A stretch of DNA of 64,000 nt from Candidatus Gastranaerophilales bacterium (GCA_900552525.1 UNSK01000001.1:1-64000), one strand, 5' to 3'; counted from the first letter of the stretch, positions 27,793 to 40,060 are shown. The notes: generated by a model not told the origin, from the sequence alone. Numbers and translations are program-made.

Positions 27793-27852
27793 GGCATATA
27801 TAAAAAAACAGCAAAGACCGCTGTTTTTTTATATATGCCGGTCTTCGCTGTT
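27793..27852 (-). terminator. Terminator of the pyrG-yidC unit with two competing stems
   Basis: A perfect 20-bp stem joins 27793-27812 and 27820-27839 around loop AAAGACC. A competing stem pairs 27808-27820 with 27839-27852 with one mismatch. Read on the minus strand, the competing stem ends in a run of seven T residues, the form of a factor-independent terminator for yidC. Confidence 0.8.
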
Positions 27853-27874
27853 TTTTTAAGGAAGTGTAAACCCG

Positions 27875-29740
27875 TTATTTTTTCCCTTTATTCATTCTTT
27901 CTTGTTGCAGTCGTTCCTGCTCCTTTTGTAAAGCTTCCAGTTTAGCCATCAGTCCGCCACCCGGTTTGCCGCCATTCTTTTGGCTCTTCTTTTCTTTTCG
28001 GGCTTCCAACATGGCAAGGAGTTTCTTTTCATCAGTTGTTTTGCGCAGAATCACCATGGTGAGGATACCAATCAGTCCGGAAATGAAGTAATAGTAGTTC
28101 AAGCCGGATGAATAACCGTTGAAGATGAAAATAAACATGACTGGCATGATATACATCATTAGTTTCATACCCGGCATTTGCTGTTGTCCCATATCCTGCT
28201 GCTTCATGGTGTACATGGTGTTCAGAATATTGGTGATACTGAACAGCAAACAGAAGAGGCTTAAATGATTGCCCAGCAGAGGAATGTTGGTTCCCCAGTT
28301 GATAATATCATCATAAGTGGACAAGTCCGGGGCCCATAAGAAACTTTGTTGGCGCAACTCAATAGCGTTAGGCACGAAGAAGAATAAAGCCATGAATACC
28401 GGCATTTGGATCAGCATAGGCAAGCAACCTCCCATAGGGCTTACTCCGTATTTGCTGTAAAGTGCCATCGTTTCCTGCTGCTTTTTCAAAGCATCTTCTT
28501 TCTTGGGATATTTTGCGTTGATCTCGTTGATGTAGGGTTTCAGGACGCGCATCTTGGCAGAGGACATATATGATTTGTAGGTAGCCGGATAAACTAACAC
28601 TTTGACGATAATCGTCATCAGCAGCAATACGACACCCATGCTCAGTCCCCACCCTGAGAGCCAATCAAACAAATTAATAGTGAACCAGCGGTTTACCCAG
28701 CGGATAATGGGCCAGCCCAAATAAACCAGGTCTTCCAGTTCCAAATCTTTTTGGGAAAGGCTTAGATCATTGCTGTTCAGCAAAGTCTTGAAATGGTTCG
28801 GACCGAAGTAGAACTGCATATCGGTAGGCTGCTTTCCGGTAGGATCAAAGAAAGTTGTCATGTCCGCGGTATAGTTCTTCATATATCCGCTTCCTTCCTG
28901 TTGGGGGGTAGAGGTTAGGGAAGCTTTATCAAAATCTTGATCGGCAATAAGTACGCTTGAGAAGAACTGATTCTTGAAAGCAATCCAATCCAAACGGTCG
29001 GTAACATCTTCTTTTGCTTCTTTCATTTCGTTCAGATAGTCTGAACTTTTTTCTACCGGCTTGTAGGTGAGCGAAGTATAGCGCTGTTCGAAGCTGAAAC
29101 CTTTTTCAAGCTGGCGTGCCCGTTGACGCCAGTTTATATTGACTGTGTTCAGGGCAGGAGGGAAGAAATTCTGCATGCCGTTTGCGCGAATAGTGAAATT
29201 CACCATGTAAGCATCCGGTAAAAGTTTGTAATCGAAATCTATATAGCCTCCATTGTTTGCTGCCAAACGCATAGTTACAGTGCTGTCTGTTACGTTGGTA
29301 GGCTGGAAATACATATCCTCGGTCAAAATATTTTCATTCTTTCCTTCGAAAGCGAAATTCATGCCCGAATCTTTTTCATCAAACAGCATCAAAGGCTTGC
29401 CGTCCTGTCCGTTATAATCTTTTAATATGGCTGCGCACACCCGTCCACCTTTATTGGTGAAAGTCAGTTTTACTACATTATTTTCCAGTGTCGTTAGCTG
29501 TTCCGTACCTTGGTTTGCGCCATAGAACATAGAGGTAGAGTCTAAATGCAATGTTGCATTCTGACTCTGTGCCGTGGCAGCCTGTGCCAGTCGTTCGGCC
29601 TCTTTTTGGGCTATCGCCTGAATGGAATCCTGATAATGTTTGGCACGTGCCATTTCTTCCTGGCTAGGACGGTTGTAGATGCTGAAGCCTATCACAACTG
29701 CACCAATCAGGGCGAATCCCACTAAAGTGTTTTTGTCCAT
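27875..29740 (-). CDS. yidC: Membrane protein insertase YidC
   Basis: This 621-aa inner-membrane insertase has a short N-terminal anchor (residues 4-22), a large periplasmic beta domain (about 60-350) and a C-terminal five-helix core. The core has a helix starting [18 protein letters not shown], then the typical [20 protein letters not shown] and [15 protein letters not shown] segments. The tail is basic and Gln-rich, as in Bacteroidales. It inserts membrane proteins alone or with SecYEG. It lies 39 bases downstream of pyrG. Confidence 0.95.
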   Translation of the reverse strand: MDKNTLVGFALIGAVVIGFSIYNRPSQEEMARAKHYQDSIQAIAQKEAERLAQAATAQSQNATLHLDSTSMFYGANQGTEQLTTLENNVVKLTFTNKGGRVCAAILKDYNGQDGKPLMLFDEKDSGMNFAFEGKNENILTEDMYFQPTNVTDSTVTMRLAANNGGYIDFDYKLLPDAYMVNFTIRANGMQNFFPPALNTVNINWRQRARQLEKGFSFEQRYTSLTYKPVEKSSDYLNEMKEAKEDVTDRLDWIAFKNQFFSSVLIADQDFDKASLTSTPQQEGSGYMKNYTADMTTFFDPTGKQPTDMQFYFGPNHFKTLLNSNDLSLSQKDLELEDLVYLGWPIIRWVNRWFTINLFDWLSGWGLSMGVVLLLMTIIVKVLVYPATYKSYMSSAKMRVLKPYINEINAKYPKKEDALKKQQETMALYSKYGVSPMGGCLPMLIQMPVFMALFFFVPNAIELRQQSFLWAPDLSTYDDIINWGTNIPLLGNHLSLFCLLFSITNILNTMYTMKQQDMGQQQMPGMKLMMYIMPVMFIFIFNGYSSGLNYYYFISGLIGILTMVILRKTTDEKKLLAMLEARKEKKSQKNGGKPGGGLMAKLEALQKEQERLQQERMNKGKK

Positions 29741-29779
29741 TTTTACTTGTTTACCTTATTATATTATAATTCTCGTTTC

Positions 29780-31381
<1,602 letters not shown>

Positions 31382-31537
31382 TTAATATTTTTAAATGTTA
31401 TTTTCTTAATTATCAAAATCGCAATATTTATCAAAGTTGCAAAATTACAAAATCTTTTTCAATATTGTCGGATATGCTTTAAAAAATCATTTGATGAAAC
31501 TGAATTTATCATTCGTTACTATATAAAGGAAACAGTT

Positions 31538-31569
31538 TTTGGGGAAAAGGAAAATTAAGTGTACTTTTG
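31538..31569 (+). promoter_or_regulatory. Promoter of the DUF3078 gene
   Basis: TTTG at 31538-31541, a 20-base spacer and TACTTTTG at 31562-31569 match the Bacteroidales -33/-7 consensus. The ATG is at 31588. A TTG at 31567 lies inside the -7 box and is not a start. Confidence 0.65.
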
Positions 31570-31587
31570 CACAAAACTAAAATTAGT

Positions 31588-32982
31588 ATGAGAAAAAGTA
31601 TATGTTTGGCTATAATACTTGCTGTATTCTGTATGGAAGAAGTGCCGGCACAGAAAATAGCCAAGACGAAAGAAAATCCGGCTGTGAAAGCCTATTCTGA
31701 TTCATTGTCTGCATTAAGCGCATCTTATTTTGCTTATTTCAGGCTGTGGGATGATTTGAATATTCCGGCGCCCCGGCGGGTACGTCCTAATCCGGCTTTT
31801 TATAAGTTGTTTGTTCCGCCCACTTATTATGAAGCTCCTATAAAAGAAATTTTTGAAATAAAATGGAGTCCGGATACGAAAATAATGACAGCTGTCGATT
31901 CGCTATATATGGGAAAGCGTGACTCTGCATCTGCAGCTATATATCAACTGCCCGATTTGGAAACCTTGGCCGCTGCCGACCGTTGGTCGAATAATATATT
32001 AAGGAATTATTATTTGCAATATCCGGGCAGATTGGTGAATAACGAACTTTATTTGGCTGATTTGAAACCACTGGAAAATAATCAGATAGTAAAAAGACCA
32101 AGGAAAGAGAGAATCAAAAGTTTCCTTCAACCGGAAACACCGGTGGAAAGCTTGACTACGGATAATGAATTGTTGGTGGTACGCCCTAACTTTTGGACGC
32201 ATAAGGGGAATGGGTATGTTCAGTTCACACAACATTATATTTCAGATAACTGGTATAAAGGTGGTGAAAGTACTAATGCGCTGTTGTCCGGCTTAGTGCT
32301 GGAAGCTAATTTTGATGACCGCCAGCGTATAGAGTTTGAAAATAAGCTGGAAATAAAATTGGGTTTTGTTACAGCACCGTCAGATACAGTGCATAAGTAT
32401 AAGACGAATGCCGACTTGCTTCGTTTAAGCAGTAAACTGGGTGTAAAAGCCTTCAAAAACTGGTATTATACTTTGGCGGGCGAGTTCAAGACTCAGTTCT
32501 TTGGAAATTATAAGACGAATACGAATGATATGATTTCTAATTTTCTGTCTCCCGCCCAATTGGATATAACCCTCGGTATGGACTTTAAGCAGAATAAGAA
32601 GAATTATTCATTGTCTTTGTTGGGATCTCCACTGGCGTATACTTTTATGTATATCAGCAATGATAAGATAACTGATCCGGGTGCTTTTAATGTGGATCCG
32701 GGGCATAAAACAGCGAATCTCTTCGGTTCGAAATTTACAGGTAATCTGACTTGGACAATTATCCCCAGTATTGTGTGGGAGTCTAAATTGGAGTACTTTA
32801 CAACTTATGACACCGTAATTGCCAGTTGGGAAAATACATTTAATTTTGTGTTGAACCGTTATTTGTCTACTAAGTTGTTTGTTCATGCGCGTTATGATGA
32901 CGGTGTGACACTGACAGAAGATAACAAGAGTTATTTCCAGTTGCAGGAATTGCTTAGTTTTGGTTTGAATTATACTTGGTAA
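31588..32982 (+). CDS. DUF3078 protein, probable outer-membrane beta-barrel
   Basis: This 464-aa protein has a signal peptide (MRKSICLAIILAVFC, cleavage near PAQ). A region of unknown structure follows, then a C-terminal half of alternating strands ending LLSFGLNYTW with a terminal aromatic residue, as in outer-membrane barrels. The NWYKGGESTNALLSG motif is typical of DUF3078. Its function is unknown in the family. The start at 31588 was chosen for the signal peptide and promoter spacing. Confidence 0.8.
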   Translation: MRKSICLAIILAVFCMEEVPAQKIAKTKENPAVKAYSDSLSALSASYFAYFRLWDDLNIPAPRRVRPNPAFYKLFVPPTYYEAPIKEIFEIKWSPDTKIMTAVDSLYMGKRDSASAAIYQLPDLETLAAADRWSNNILRNYYLQYPGRLVNNELYLADLKPLENNQIVKRPRKERIKSFLQPETPVESLTTDNELLVVRPNFWTHKGNGYVQFTQHYISDNWYKGGESTNALLSGLVLEANFDDRQRIEFENKLEIKLGFVTAPSDTVHKYKTNADLLRLSSKLGVKAFKNWYYTLAGEFKTQFFGNYKTNTNDMISNFLSPAQLDITLGMDFKQNKKNYSLSLLGSPLAYTFMYISNDKITDPGAFNVDPGHKTANLFGSKFTGNLTWTIIPSIVWESKLEYFTTYDTVIASWENTFNFVLNRYLSTKLFVHARYDDGVTLTEDNKSYFQLQELLSFGLNYTW

Positions 32983-33008
32983 GAAAGGAGAGTGTAAGCG
33001 ATATCGAT

Positions 33009-33077
33009 GAGAACCAATAAAAACACGGATGCCGTAGAATTTGATATTCTGCGGCATCCGTGTTTTTATTGGTTCTC
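33009..33077. terminator. Bidirectional terminator with a 26-bp perfect stem
   Basis: Positions 33009-33034 and 33052-33077 are exact reverse complements over 26 bases around a 17-base loop. A-runs and T-runs within the arms allow termination in both directions between the convergent DUF3078 and wecB genes. Confidence 0.85.
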
Positions 33078-33081
33078 CATT

Positions 33082-34170
33082 TTAGTTATGTTCACCCAGC
33101 AATGTTTGTACAATTCTTTCTGCAGCGTGTCCATCCCAACGTTCCGGCAAATGTCCCTTCTGCCATTCTCCTTTATTCAGAATGTCAAGGGCGTCTGCCA
33201 GGATTTCAGAGCTTTCCCCCACCAGCCGGTTTGTGCCGATTGTCACTGTTTCGGGATGTTCTGCATACGTGCTTAATGTCATGCAGGGGATTCCTAAAAA
33301 AGTAGCTTCTTCCGCTACATTGCCCGAATCTGTAATGATACCCCAGGCATGGTTCACTAAATATCCGAATGACAAATAAGGTTGCGGTGGTAATATATAT
33401 AACCTTTCGGAAGTAATTCCTAAAGCAGACAGCTTGTTTTTTACATATGTATGGAGCGGCGCCACGATCGGCTTGTCTGTTTTTTCCAGTATAGTGCGGA
33501 AGATGGCTTTCAGTGTTGTGTCCTTGTTTAGCAATGAATGTTTGTTCAATGTTAGCAAGAGGTATTCTTTTTCTTTCAGTCCCATAATGGAGAACGCTAC
33601 CGGGCGCTGTAAACGGGTACGGTTATAACGCAGCGTATCAATCAGGATGTTTCCTACAAAATGTACATGTGCCTGTTCGGTTCCTGTTTGATTCAGATTG
33701 CGGTTGGCTACCATTCCGGCCGTGAACAGATAATCGGACAAGCCATCTGTTATCATGCTGTTCACTTCCTTTGGCATATCCATATCGAAAGAGCGGGTTC
33801 CGGCCACTAGATGAGCGACTTTTATCCCTTTCTTTTTAGCTACGATAGAGCACGCCATAGTAGGAGTCAGGTCATCCACTACAAGTACTACCTGTGCAGG
33901 ATGCTGTTCCAGTTCGCGGGCGAAAGCTACCAATATACCTGCCATTCGCTGGAAAAAATCTGTATTATCTACATGCAGATATACATCGGGATGCGGCATA
34001 TCCAGGTCTGTAAACAGAGAAGGTTCCAAACTTTTATCTTCGTCCGAACCTGTGTAGACCAGACGGGCAGTGATATTTTTTCCTGCTGCCTTTGCAGCCT
34101 TGATAGCACGCATTAATGGGGCAATTTTCATGAAATTGGGACGTGCACCTGCGATAATTGTTACTTTCAT
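33082..34170 (-). CDS. wecB: UDP-N-acetylglucosamine 2-epimerase (non-hydrolysing)
   Basis: This 362-aa GT-B fold enzyme converts UDP-GlcNAc to UDP-ManNAc for surface polysaccharides. The N-terminus has the diagnostic IIAGARPNFMKIAPL, and the C-terminal domain has ITDSGNVAEEATFLGIPCMTL and PETVTIGTN. It is a single gene, divergent from the TRIC-type gene. Family membership is clear; the exact polysaccharide served is not. Confidence 0.9.
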   Translation of the reverse strand: MKVTIIAGARPNFMKIAPLMRAIKAAKAAGKNITARLVYTGSDEDKSLEPSLFTDLDMPHPDVYLHVDNTDFFQRMAGILVAFARELEQHPAQVVLVVDDLTPTMACSIVAKKKGIKVAHLVAGTRSFDMDMPKEVNSMITDGLSDYLFTAGMVANRNLNQTGTEQAHVHFVGNILIDTLRYNRTRLQRPVAFSIMGLKEKEYLLLTLNKHSLLNKDTTLKAIFRTILEKTDKPIVAPLHTYVKNKLSALGITSERLYILPPQPYLSFGYLVNHAWGIITDSGNVAEEATFLGIPCMTLSTYAEHPETVTIGTNRLVGESSEILADALDILNKGEWQKGHLPERWDGHAAERIVQTLLGEHN

Positions 34171-34253
34171 CTTATTTTAAGCTATTTTCTGAACACAAAA
34201 ATACATTTTCTTATCGAATTTATTCGTTACTTTGCAGACAAATAACAACCATT

Positions 34254-34868
34254 ATGCTAACATTTGTTCAAGTTTTAGATTTTATAGGCACGTTTGCCTT
34301 TGCCATCAGTGGTATCAGATTGGCGTCTGCCAAACAGTTTGACTGGTTTGGTGCATATGTAGTGGGTTTGGCAACGGCTATCGGAGGAGGTACTATCCGT
34401 GATGTGCTTCTAGATGTGACTCCGGGTTGGATGACCGACCCTATATATTTAATATGTACAGGACTTGCATTGTTTTGGGTAATTGCTTTCGGCAAGTATC
34501 TGATTCATATGCATAACACTTTTTTCCTGTTCGACAGCATCGGTCTGGCACTATTTACAGTAGTGGGAGTAGGCAAAAGTATTGCTCTCGGATATCCTTT
34601 TTGGGTAGCTATAATCATGGGTAGTATCACTGGGGCCGCAGGTGGTGTGCTCCGCGATGTTTTTATTAATGAAATTCCGCTTATTTTTCGTAAAGAAATT
34701 TATGCAATGGCCTGTGTGGTGGGGGGATTGGCCTATTGGATATGTGATCTGTTTGGTCTGGAAGCCTTTATTTGCCAGATAATAGGAGGTAGTACTGTGT
34801 TTTTGGCGCGTATTTTAGCTGTTAAATATAGTATCTGTTTACCAATTTTAAAGGGGGAACAACGCTAA
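34254..34868 (+). CDS. TRIC/YicG-family membrane channel protein (UPF0126)
   Basis: This 204-aa protein with about seven membrane segments starts at ATG 34254 (MLTFVQVLDFIGTFAFAISG); 32 upstream codons are not family-like. Two internal repeats carry GGGTIRDVLL and AAGGVLRDVFI, the duplicated Gly-rich Arg-Asp motif of bacterial TRIC-type cation channels. A strong terminator follows the stop codon. Confidence 0.85.
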   Translation: MLTFVQVLDFIGTFAFAISGIRLASAKQFDWFGAYVVGLATAIGGGTIRDVLLDVTPGWMTDPIYLICTGLALFWVIAFGKYLIHMHNTFFLFDSIGLALFTVVGVGKSIALGYPFWVAIIMGSITGAAGGVLRDVFINEIPLIFRKEIYAMACVVGGLAYWICDLFGLEAFICQIIGGSTVFLARILAVKYSICLPILKGEQR

Positions 34869-34880
34869 ATAGCACCTGAA

Positions 34881-34942
34881 AACTATCAAAACAGGGGGTA
34901 AAAACTGATAAATGACGGTTTTTACCCCCTATTTTGATAGTT
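34881..34942 (+). terminator. Terminator of the TRIC-type gene
   Basis: A 25-base stem (34881-34905 with 34918-34942) has one C-A mismatch and a 12-base loop, and a T-run follows. Confidence 0.85.
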
Positions 34943-34947
34943 TTTTC

Positions 34948-34978
34948 TTTGACACCTATTTAAAATGCGCTATCCTTG
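34948..34978 (+). promoter_or_regulatory. Promoter of the ECF sigma gene
   Basis: TTTG at 34948-34951, 19 bases, then TATCCTTG at 34971-34978. This is close to the Bacteroidales consensus with one mismatch in the -7 box. The ATG is at 35027. Confidence 0.5.
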
Positions 34979-35026
34979 CATTACCGAGAGCATGGAAAAA
35001 GAATATGAACCTAAACTGAAAGACTT

Positions 35027-35530
35027 ATGAATAGCGTTAGTTTTAAAAAGAACCTGCTGGGTGTGCAAGAAGAATTACTTCGGTTTGCATACAAACTCAC
35101 AGCCGACCGTGAGGAGGCTAATGACCTGCTACAAGAAACTTCATTGAAAGCGCTGGATAATGAAGACAAGTATATCCCCGATACAAACTTTAAGGGATGG
35201 ATGTATACCATTATGCGTAACATCTTTATAAACAATTATAGGAAAATAGTGCGTGACCAGACATTTGTGGACCATACAGACAATCTCTACCATTTAAGTA
35301 TGCCTCAGGATTCCGGCTTTGATAGTACCGAGGGAGCTTATGACATGAAAGAAATACATCGTATAGTCGGTTTGCTTCCTAAAGAATACCGTATTCCATT
35401 CGCTATGCATGTGTCGGGATTTAAATATCGTGAGATTGCCGAAAAGCTGGGATTGCCGTTGGGTACTGTAAAAAGCAGAATTTTTTTTACCAGACAACGC
35501 TTGCAGGGACAGCTCCGTGATTTTGTATAA
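35027..35530 (+). CDS. ECF-type RNA polymerase sigma factor
   Basis: This 167-aa sigma-70 family protein contains region 2 (about residues 20-90, with DLLQETSLKAL and FKGWMYTIMRNIFINNYRK) and region 4 (about 108-160, LPKEYRIPFAMHVSGFKYREIAEKL then GTVKSRI). No anti-sigma gene lies next to it, which fits the free-standing ECF group common in Bacteroidales. Its regulon is unknown. Confidence 0.9.
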   Translation: MNSVSFKKNLLGVQEELLRFAYKLTADREEANDLLQETSLKALDNEDKYIPDTNFKGWMYTIMRNIFINNYRKIVRDQTFVDHTDNLYHLSMPQDSGFDSTEGAYDMKEIHRIVGLLPKEYRIPFAMHVSGFKYREIAEKLGLPLGTVKSRIFFTRQRLQGQLRDFV

Positions 35531-35719
35531 TCCAAGGGGGAAAATTATCAAAAAGGTAGAGTGAAATTCTTTTGCTCTGCCTTTTTTGTTTTTGTTGGTT
35601 TACAATATGATATTAAACATGTTTTTGGAAGCTAAAAAACAGCTTCGAATATTAACTTTATTTTTATTCATTTGTTATATTTGCAAAAGGACAAGACACC
35701 TTTAAATCAAGTAATAATT

Positions 35720-37495
35720 ATGAAAAAAGAAATCAAATTCAGTTTGGTCTACCGCGATATGTGGCAGTCATCAGGGAAGTACCAGCCCAGAGCTGATCAG
35801 TTAGCCAAAATTGCTCCTCTAATCGTTGAAATGGGGTGTTTTGCCCGAGTCGAAACTAATGGAGGTGCTTTTGAACAAGTGAACTTGCTATATGGTGAGA
35901 ATCCTAACAAGGCAGTGCGTACATTTACCAAGCCTTTACGTGAGGCGGGTATTCAGACGCATATGTTGGACCGTGGTTTAAATGCATTGCGAATGTATCC
36001 TGTTCCAGCTGATGTACGTCGGTTGATGTATAGGGTAAAACATGCGCAAGGAGTGGATATTACTCGTATTTTTTGTGGTTTGAATGAAGTTCGTAATATT
36101 ATTCCTTCCATAAAATATGCTAAAGAAGCGGGGATGATTCCTCAAGCCACTCTTTGCATCACTTATTCTCCTGTACATACGGTGGATTATTATTCTTATA
36201 TTGCCGACCAGTTAATAGAAGCGGGGGCACCCGAAATCTGTTTGAAAGATATGGCAGGTATCGGCCGTCCTGAAATGTTGGGGCAGTTGGTGAGAAATAT
36301 CAAAGATAAACATCCTGAAGTCATTGTACAATATCATGGACATTCCGGTCCTGGGTTATCTATGGCATCTATTTTGGAAGTTTGTGAGAATGGTGCGGAT
36401 ATCATTGATGTCGCTATGGAGCCGTTGTCATGGGGAAAAGTGCATCCTGACGTAATTTCTGTACAGGCTATGTTGAAAAATGCAGGTTTTCAGGTACCTG
36501 AAATCAATATGAAGGCTTATATGAAAGCGCGTAGCATGACGCAGGAATTTATTGATGATTTTTTGGGATATTTTATTGATCCTACCAACAAACATATGTC
36601 TTCCTTGCTGCTGGGATGTGGACTTCCCGGTGGCATGATGGGTTCAATGATGGCCGATCTGAAAGGGGTGCATTCGGGCATCAATCTGATTCTGAAAGGA
36701 CAGGGAAAGGAACCTATGAGTTTGGATGATTTGGTAGTGATGCTGTTTGAAGAAGTGGAATACGTATGGCCGAAATTGGGATATCCACCTTTAGTAACAC
36801 CGTTTAGCCAATATGTGAAGAATGTGGCTTTGATGAATGTTATGCAATTGGTGAAGGGAGAGGAGAGATGGACGATGATTGATAACCATACATGGGATAT
36901 GATTTTGGGAAAAAGTGGAAAATTGCCGGGTGCGTTGGCTCCTGAAATAATCGAACTGGCGAAAAGTAAAGGCTACGAATTCACTGATGAAGATCCTCAG
37001 GTGAACTATCCTGATGAGCTGGACAAGTACCGTAAGGAGATGGATGATAATGGATGGGAATATGGTGAGGATGAGGAAGAGTTGTTTGAACTGGCTATGC
37101 ATGACCGGCAATACCGTGATTATAAATCGGGTGTAGCCAAGAAACGTTTTATGGATGATTTACAACGTGCTCAGGATGCGGCTATGGTAAAAAGTGGCTT
37201 CGATGAGGAAACGATCCGAAAATATAAGCGTGCTAAGGCAGATCCTATTATTGCACCGGATAAGGGGCAGATTTTATGGGAAGTTTCCGTGGAAGGTCCT
37301 TCTATGGCACCGTTTGTCGGACGGAAATACCAGCATGATGAAGTGTTCTGTTATATTTCCACTCCGTGGGGAGAGTATGAAAAGATTTTTGCTAATTTTA
37401 CAGGACGTATTGTAGAAGTTTGCGCCCAACAAGGAGCTGTAGTTAATAAAGGTGATGTTATAGCTTATTTGGAAAGAACAGAGTTTACTGCATGA
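35720..37495 (+). CDS. Oxaloacetate decarboxylase/pyruvate carboxylase subunit-like protein with degenerate biotinyl domain
   Basis: This 591-aa protein starts at ATG 35720 (MKKEIKFSLVYRDMWQSS); a -7 box TATATTTG lies at 35676-35683. It has the carboxyltransferase barrel (ICLKDMAGI with the active-site Lys, metal His pair in YHGHSG) and the PycB/OadA linker. A C-terminal hammerhead domain is present, but where AMKM should be it reads STPWGEYEKIF, so the biotin-accepting Lys is absent. It may work with a separate biotin carrier or have another reaction. The RDMWQSS segment differs from the usual RDAHQS. Confidence 0.8.
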   Translation: MKKEIKFSLVYRDMWQSSGKYQPRADQLAKIAPLIVEMGCFARVETNGGAFEQVNLLYGENPNKAVRTFTKPLREAGIQTHMLDRGLNALRMYPVPADVRRLMYRVKHAQGVDITRIFCGLNEVRNIIPSIKYAKEAGMIPQATLCITYSPVHTVDYYSYIADQLIEAGAPEICLKDMAGIGRPEMLGQLVRNIKDKHPEVIVQYHGHSGPGLSMASILEVCENGADIIDVAMEPLSWGKVHPDVISVQAMLKNAGFQVPEINMKAYMKARSMTQEFIDDFLGYFIDPTNKHMSSLLLGCGLPGGMMGSMMADLKGVHSGINLILKGQGKEPMSLDDLVVMLFEEVEYVWPKLGYPPLVTPFSQYVKNVALMNVMQLVKGEERWTMIDNHTWDMILGKSGKLPGALAPEIIELAKSKGYEFTDEDPQVNYPDELDKYRKEMDDNGWEYGEDEEELFELAMHDRQYRDYKSGVAKKRFMDDLQRAQDAAMVKSGFDEETIRKYKRAKADPIIAPDKGQILWEVSVEGPSMAPFVGRKYQHDEVFCYISTPWGEYEKIFANFTGRIVEVCAQQGAVVNKGDVIAYLERTEFTA

Positions 37496-37620
37496 TTTAA
37501 AGGTGCTATATAGCTTTTTTTATCCGCTATGGCAAGTGTTGAATTTGTCATGGCGGATGTTTTTATCTTTTCATTCTTTTAAAATTTGCATTCATTCAGT
37601 TATGTGTTATCTTTGTTGCC

Positions 37621-38505
37621 ATGCAGAAAAAGCAGGTAGATAAGAAAAAATATATGAGAAAGCTGTATCCGTGGTTGCTGGGAATGATTTTAGGAATAAT
37701 GCCTTGTATCGTTTCAGCATCAGAAAATGACAGTATAAAAGTCGAGAGTCTGCTTCAAAAAGCTGCCCGGTTGCCGGCCGATAGCTGTAGGATATTGTTT
37801 TTTGCCCAAAATCTATTAGGGGTTCCATACGTAGCGAATACATTGGATGGGACAGATGAAGAGAGATTAGTTGTTCATTTGGATAAGGTGGATTGTACCA
37901 CATTAGTTGAAACAGTACTTGCATTGAGTCTCGCTGACAAGTATGGGAAAAGTGACTTTGAAAGTTACAAAAAAGCGTTGCTGTGTATCCGCTATCGGAA
38001 TGGAAAACAAGCCGGTTATGTCTCGCGTTTACATTACTTCAGTGATTGGATTAAGGATAACGAACAGAAAGGAATTGTACATGAACGTACAGGGGAATTA
38101 GGGCTTGCTGTATCACAAATCTTGAATTTGGATTTTATGTCCACACACTCTGACAATTATCACCGGTTGAAAAATAATCCTTCCATGATATCCCAGATGA
38201 TTGAAATAGAGAGAAAATGGAAAAATGTTCCTGTTTTTTATATTCCTAAAACAAGTCTGAACGTTTCTTCTGAGGAGTTGGACATAAAGAATGGGGATAT
38301 CATAGCGATTACTACCAATATAAAAGGGCTGGATGTGGTGCATACAGGATTTGCCTGTTGGGTGGATGGTAAATTGCATTTGCTTCATGCTTCATCGGTC
38401 ATGAAGAAAGTTATTCTAGATTCTCAGACTCTCTTTGAATACTCTAAAAATAAGAAAGCCCACACGGGGGTGCGGGTTATTTCTTTTTCTTCTTTGAAAC
38501 CGTAG
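37621..38505 (+). CDS. DUF1460 protein, NlpC/P60-like peptidoglycan amidase/endopeptidase
   Basis: This 294-aa protein has an N-terminal hydrophobic signal segment (about residues 13-36, preceded by a basic stretch; an alternative ATG lies at 37654). A DUF1460 domain follows with the probable catalytic Cys in [14 protein letters not shown] and a later His in VHTGFACW. The family is thought to act on cell-wall peptides. Its 3' end overlaps the convergent mtgA gene by 29 bases. Confidence 0.8.
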   Translation: MQKKQVDKKKYMRKLYPWLLGMILGIMPCIVSASENDSIKVESLLQKAARLPADSCRILFFAQNLLGVPYVANTLDGTDEERLVVHLDKVDCTTLVETVLALSLADKYGKSDFESYKKALLCIRYRNGKQAGYVSRLHYFSDWIKDNEQKGIVHERTGELGLAVSQILNLDFMSTHSDNYHRLKNNPSMISQMIEIERKWKNVPVFYIPKTSLNVSSEELDIKNGDIIAITTNIKGLDVVHTGFACWVDGKLHLLHASSVMKKVILDSQTLFEYSKNKKAHTGVRVISFSSLKP

Positions 38506-39199
38506 AGGACGTATCTTGTTTGGGCGGAAATGTAGGGACGCATTTCATAAGATAAAGTATCTTCTTTTGTCTTTTAAGCATGTAGTTGCCAGGTCTGCTT
38601 GAATTGAATTTGCGAGGATTGGGAAGGCTGGCTGCAATTAGTGCGCATTCTTCCGGTGTCAGTTTGCTGGCATTCTTGTGAAAGTGTTCACGAGCTACTG
38701 CTTCGGCACCATAGATACCATTTCCCATTTCTATAGAGTTCAGATAGACTTCCATAATCCGTTCCTTGTTCCAAAATAGTTCTATCAAGGTGGTGAAATA
38801 CACTTCAAGTCCTTTCCTGATCCAAGAAGAAGCAGGCCACAAGAAAATGTTTTTGGCTGTCTGTTGGCTGATAGTACTGGCACCTCGAGGGCGTTTTCGG
38901 TTCTTGTTTTCTTTTAAGGCTTTCTCTATTTCTTTGAAGTCAAAACCATTATGCTCGGCAAAGCGATTGTCTTCAGAGGCAATAACAGCCATAGACAGAT
39001 GAGGGGATATGTTTTCTTTAGGTAGCCAAGAGTGTTTCCACTTTATATCTTCTCCATGAATGATTTGCTGGGTAGTACGGATAAACATCAACGGGGTAAA
39101 GTAAACCGGAATAAATCGTAAAACGATAACTGCGAGAATGGAAGAACCAAAGAAAAAAAGCAGCAGATTGCGGATGAATTTTAAAATCTTTTTTTTCAT
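38477..39199 (-). CDS. mtgA: Monofunctional peptidoglycan glycosyltransferase
   Basis: This 240-aa GT51 enzyme has one N-terminal membrane anchor (about residues 10-32) and the conserved motifs [14 protein letters not shown] (catalytic Glu), [13 protein letters not shown] and the [20 protein letters not shown] segment. It polymerises lipid II into glycan strands at the inner membrane. The C-terminal 15 residues are a Lys-rich tail that overlaps the DUF1460 gene on the other strand. Confidence 0.9.
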   Translation of the reverse strand: MKKKILKFIRNLLLFFFGSSILAVIVLRFIPVYFTPLMFIRTTQQIIHGEDIKWKHSWLPKENISPHLSMAVIASEDNRFAEHNGFDFKEIEKALKENKNRKRPRGASTISQQTAKNIFLWPASSWIRKGLEVYFTTLIELFWNKERIMEVYLNSIEMGNGIYGAEAVAREHFHKNASKLTPEECALIAASLPNPRKFNSSRPGNYMLKRQKKILYLMKCVPTFPPKQDTSSTVSKKKKK

Positions 39200-39211
39200 G
39201 CTTGTGTATTA

Positions 39212-39252
39212 AAACCAATTTCGGGCAGAAATAACCTGTCCGAAATTGGTTT
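39212..39252 (-). terminator. Terminator after the OmpA-family gene
   Basis: AAACCAATTTCGG at 39212-39224 pairs perfectly with CCGAAATTGGTTT at 39240-39252, with a T-run on the minus-strand side. Confidence 0.75.
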
Positions 39253-39328
39253 ATTTTATATGTTATTCCAATGTTGTGACCGTTGGTTCGGGCGTATTGG
39301 ATACGCTCTACAATAACGTTCATCGATA

Positions 39329-40060
39329 TCATTTCAGTGTTCCTGCTTCCGCTTGCTGAATCATCTGTTGGCTGGCATACATATATACTTCTACACGACG
39401 GTTCTGCTGGCGTCCCTCGGCTGTGTCATTATTACCTATCGGATCTGCTTGACCCAAGCCTTCTACGGACTTGATCTGAGAATTACTTACACCGCAACCC
39501 AACAGATAACTAGCCACACTTTGAGCGCGTTCTTGTGACAGATTGAGGTTTTTTTGGATACTTTGTTCAGCTGTACTGTTTCTCCAGCCCTGGTTGTCTG
39601 TATATCCATAAATGGATACATCCATATCTCTGTTCTGGTTCAATACGTTGTTTGCAAACTTACTTAAGGCTGATTTCGCTTGTGCACTCAAGGCTGCATT
39701 TCCTGTATTGAAGAGAATACCGGAATCAAAAGTAACTTTTACAGCCTGAAGGCCATTGTTATCTGTTACTTGTTCTACCTGTGCTCCTTGGATTTGAGCA
39801 GCTTCTTCTGCTGCTTTATCCATTTTTTTCCCAATTAACACACCGGCACCTGTACCTACTGCCGCACCTACTGCCGCACCAATAGCCGCACCTTTACCAT
39901 GTCCGGCTATTCCGCCGATAATTGCTCCCAATGCTGCACCGCCGCCGCCGCCGATCAGACCGCCTTTAGCGGTATTATTCATGTTACCACATCCACTGAA
40001 TACTAATGTAGCACTCAGTAATAAAGCCATAATTTTAGTCTTTTTCATAATCATGTTCAT
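39329..40060 (-). CDS. OmpA-family lipoprotein with glycine zipper
   Basis: This 243-aa protein has a lipoprotein signal (VFSGCG). The start may be 40060 or ATG 40048 ([11 protein letters not shown]). A glycine-zipper stretch covers about residues 33-77 ([16 protein letters not shown] and following). A C-terminal OmpA-like peptidoglycan-binding domain carries [21 protein letters not shown] and NRRVEVY. It should sit in the outer membrane and hold the peptidoglycan. It is a single gene with its own terminator. Confidence 0.9.
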   Translation of the reverse strand: MNMIMKKTKIMALLLSATLVFSGCGNMNNTAKGGLIGGGGGAALGAIIGGIAGHGKGAAIGAAVGAAVGTGAGVLIGKKMDKAAEEAAQIQGAQVEQVTDNNGLQAVKVTFDSGILFNTGNAALSAQAKSALSKFANNVLNQNRDMDVSIYGYTDNQGWRNSTAEQSIQKNLNLSQERAQSVASYLLGCGVSNSQIKSVEGLGQADPIGNNDTAEGRQQNRRVEVYMYASQQMIQQAEAGTLK

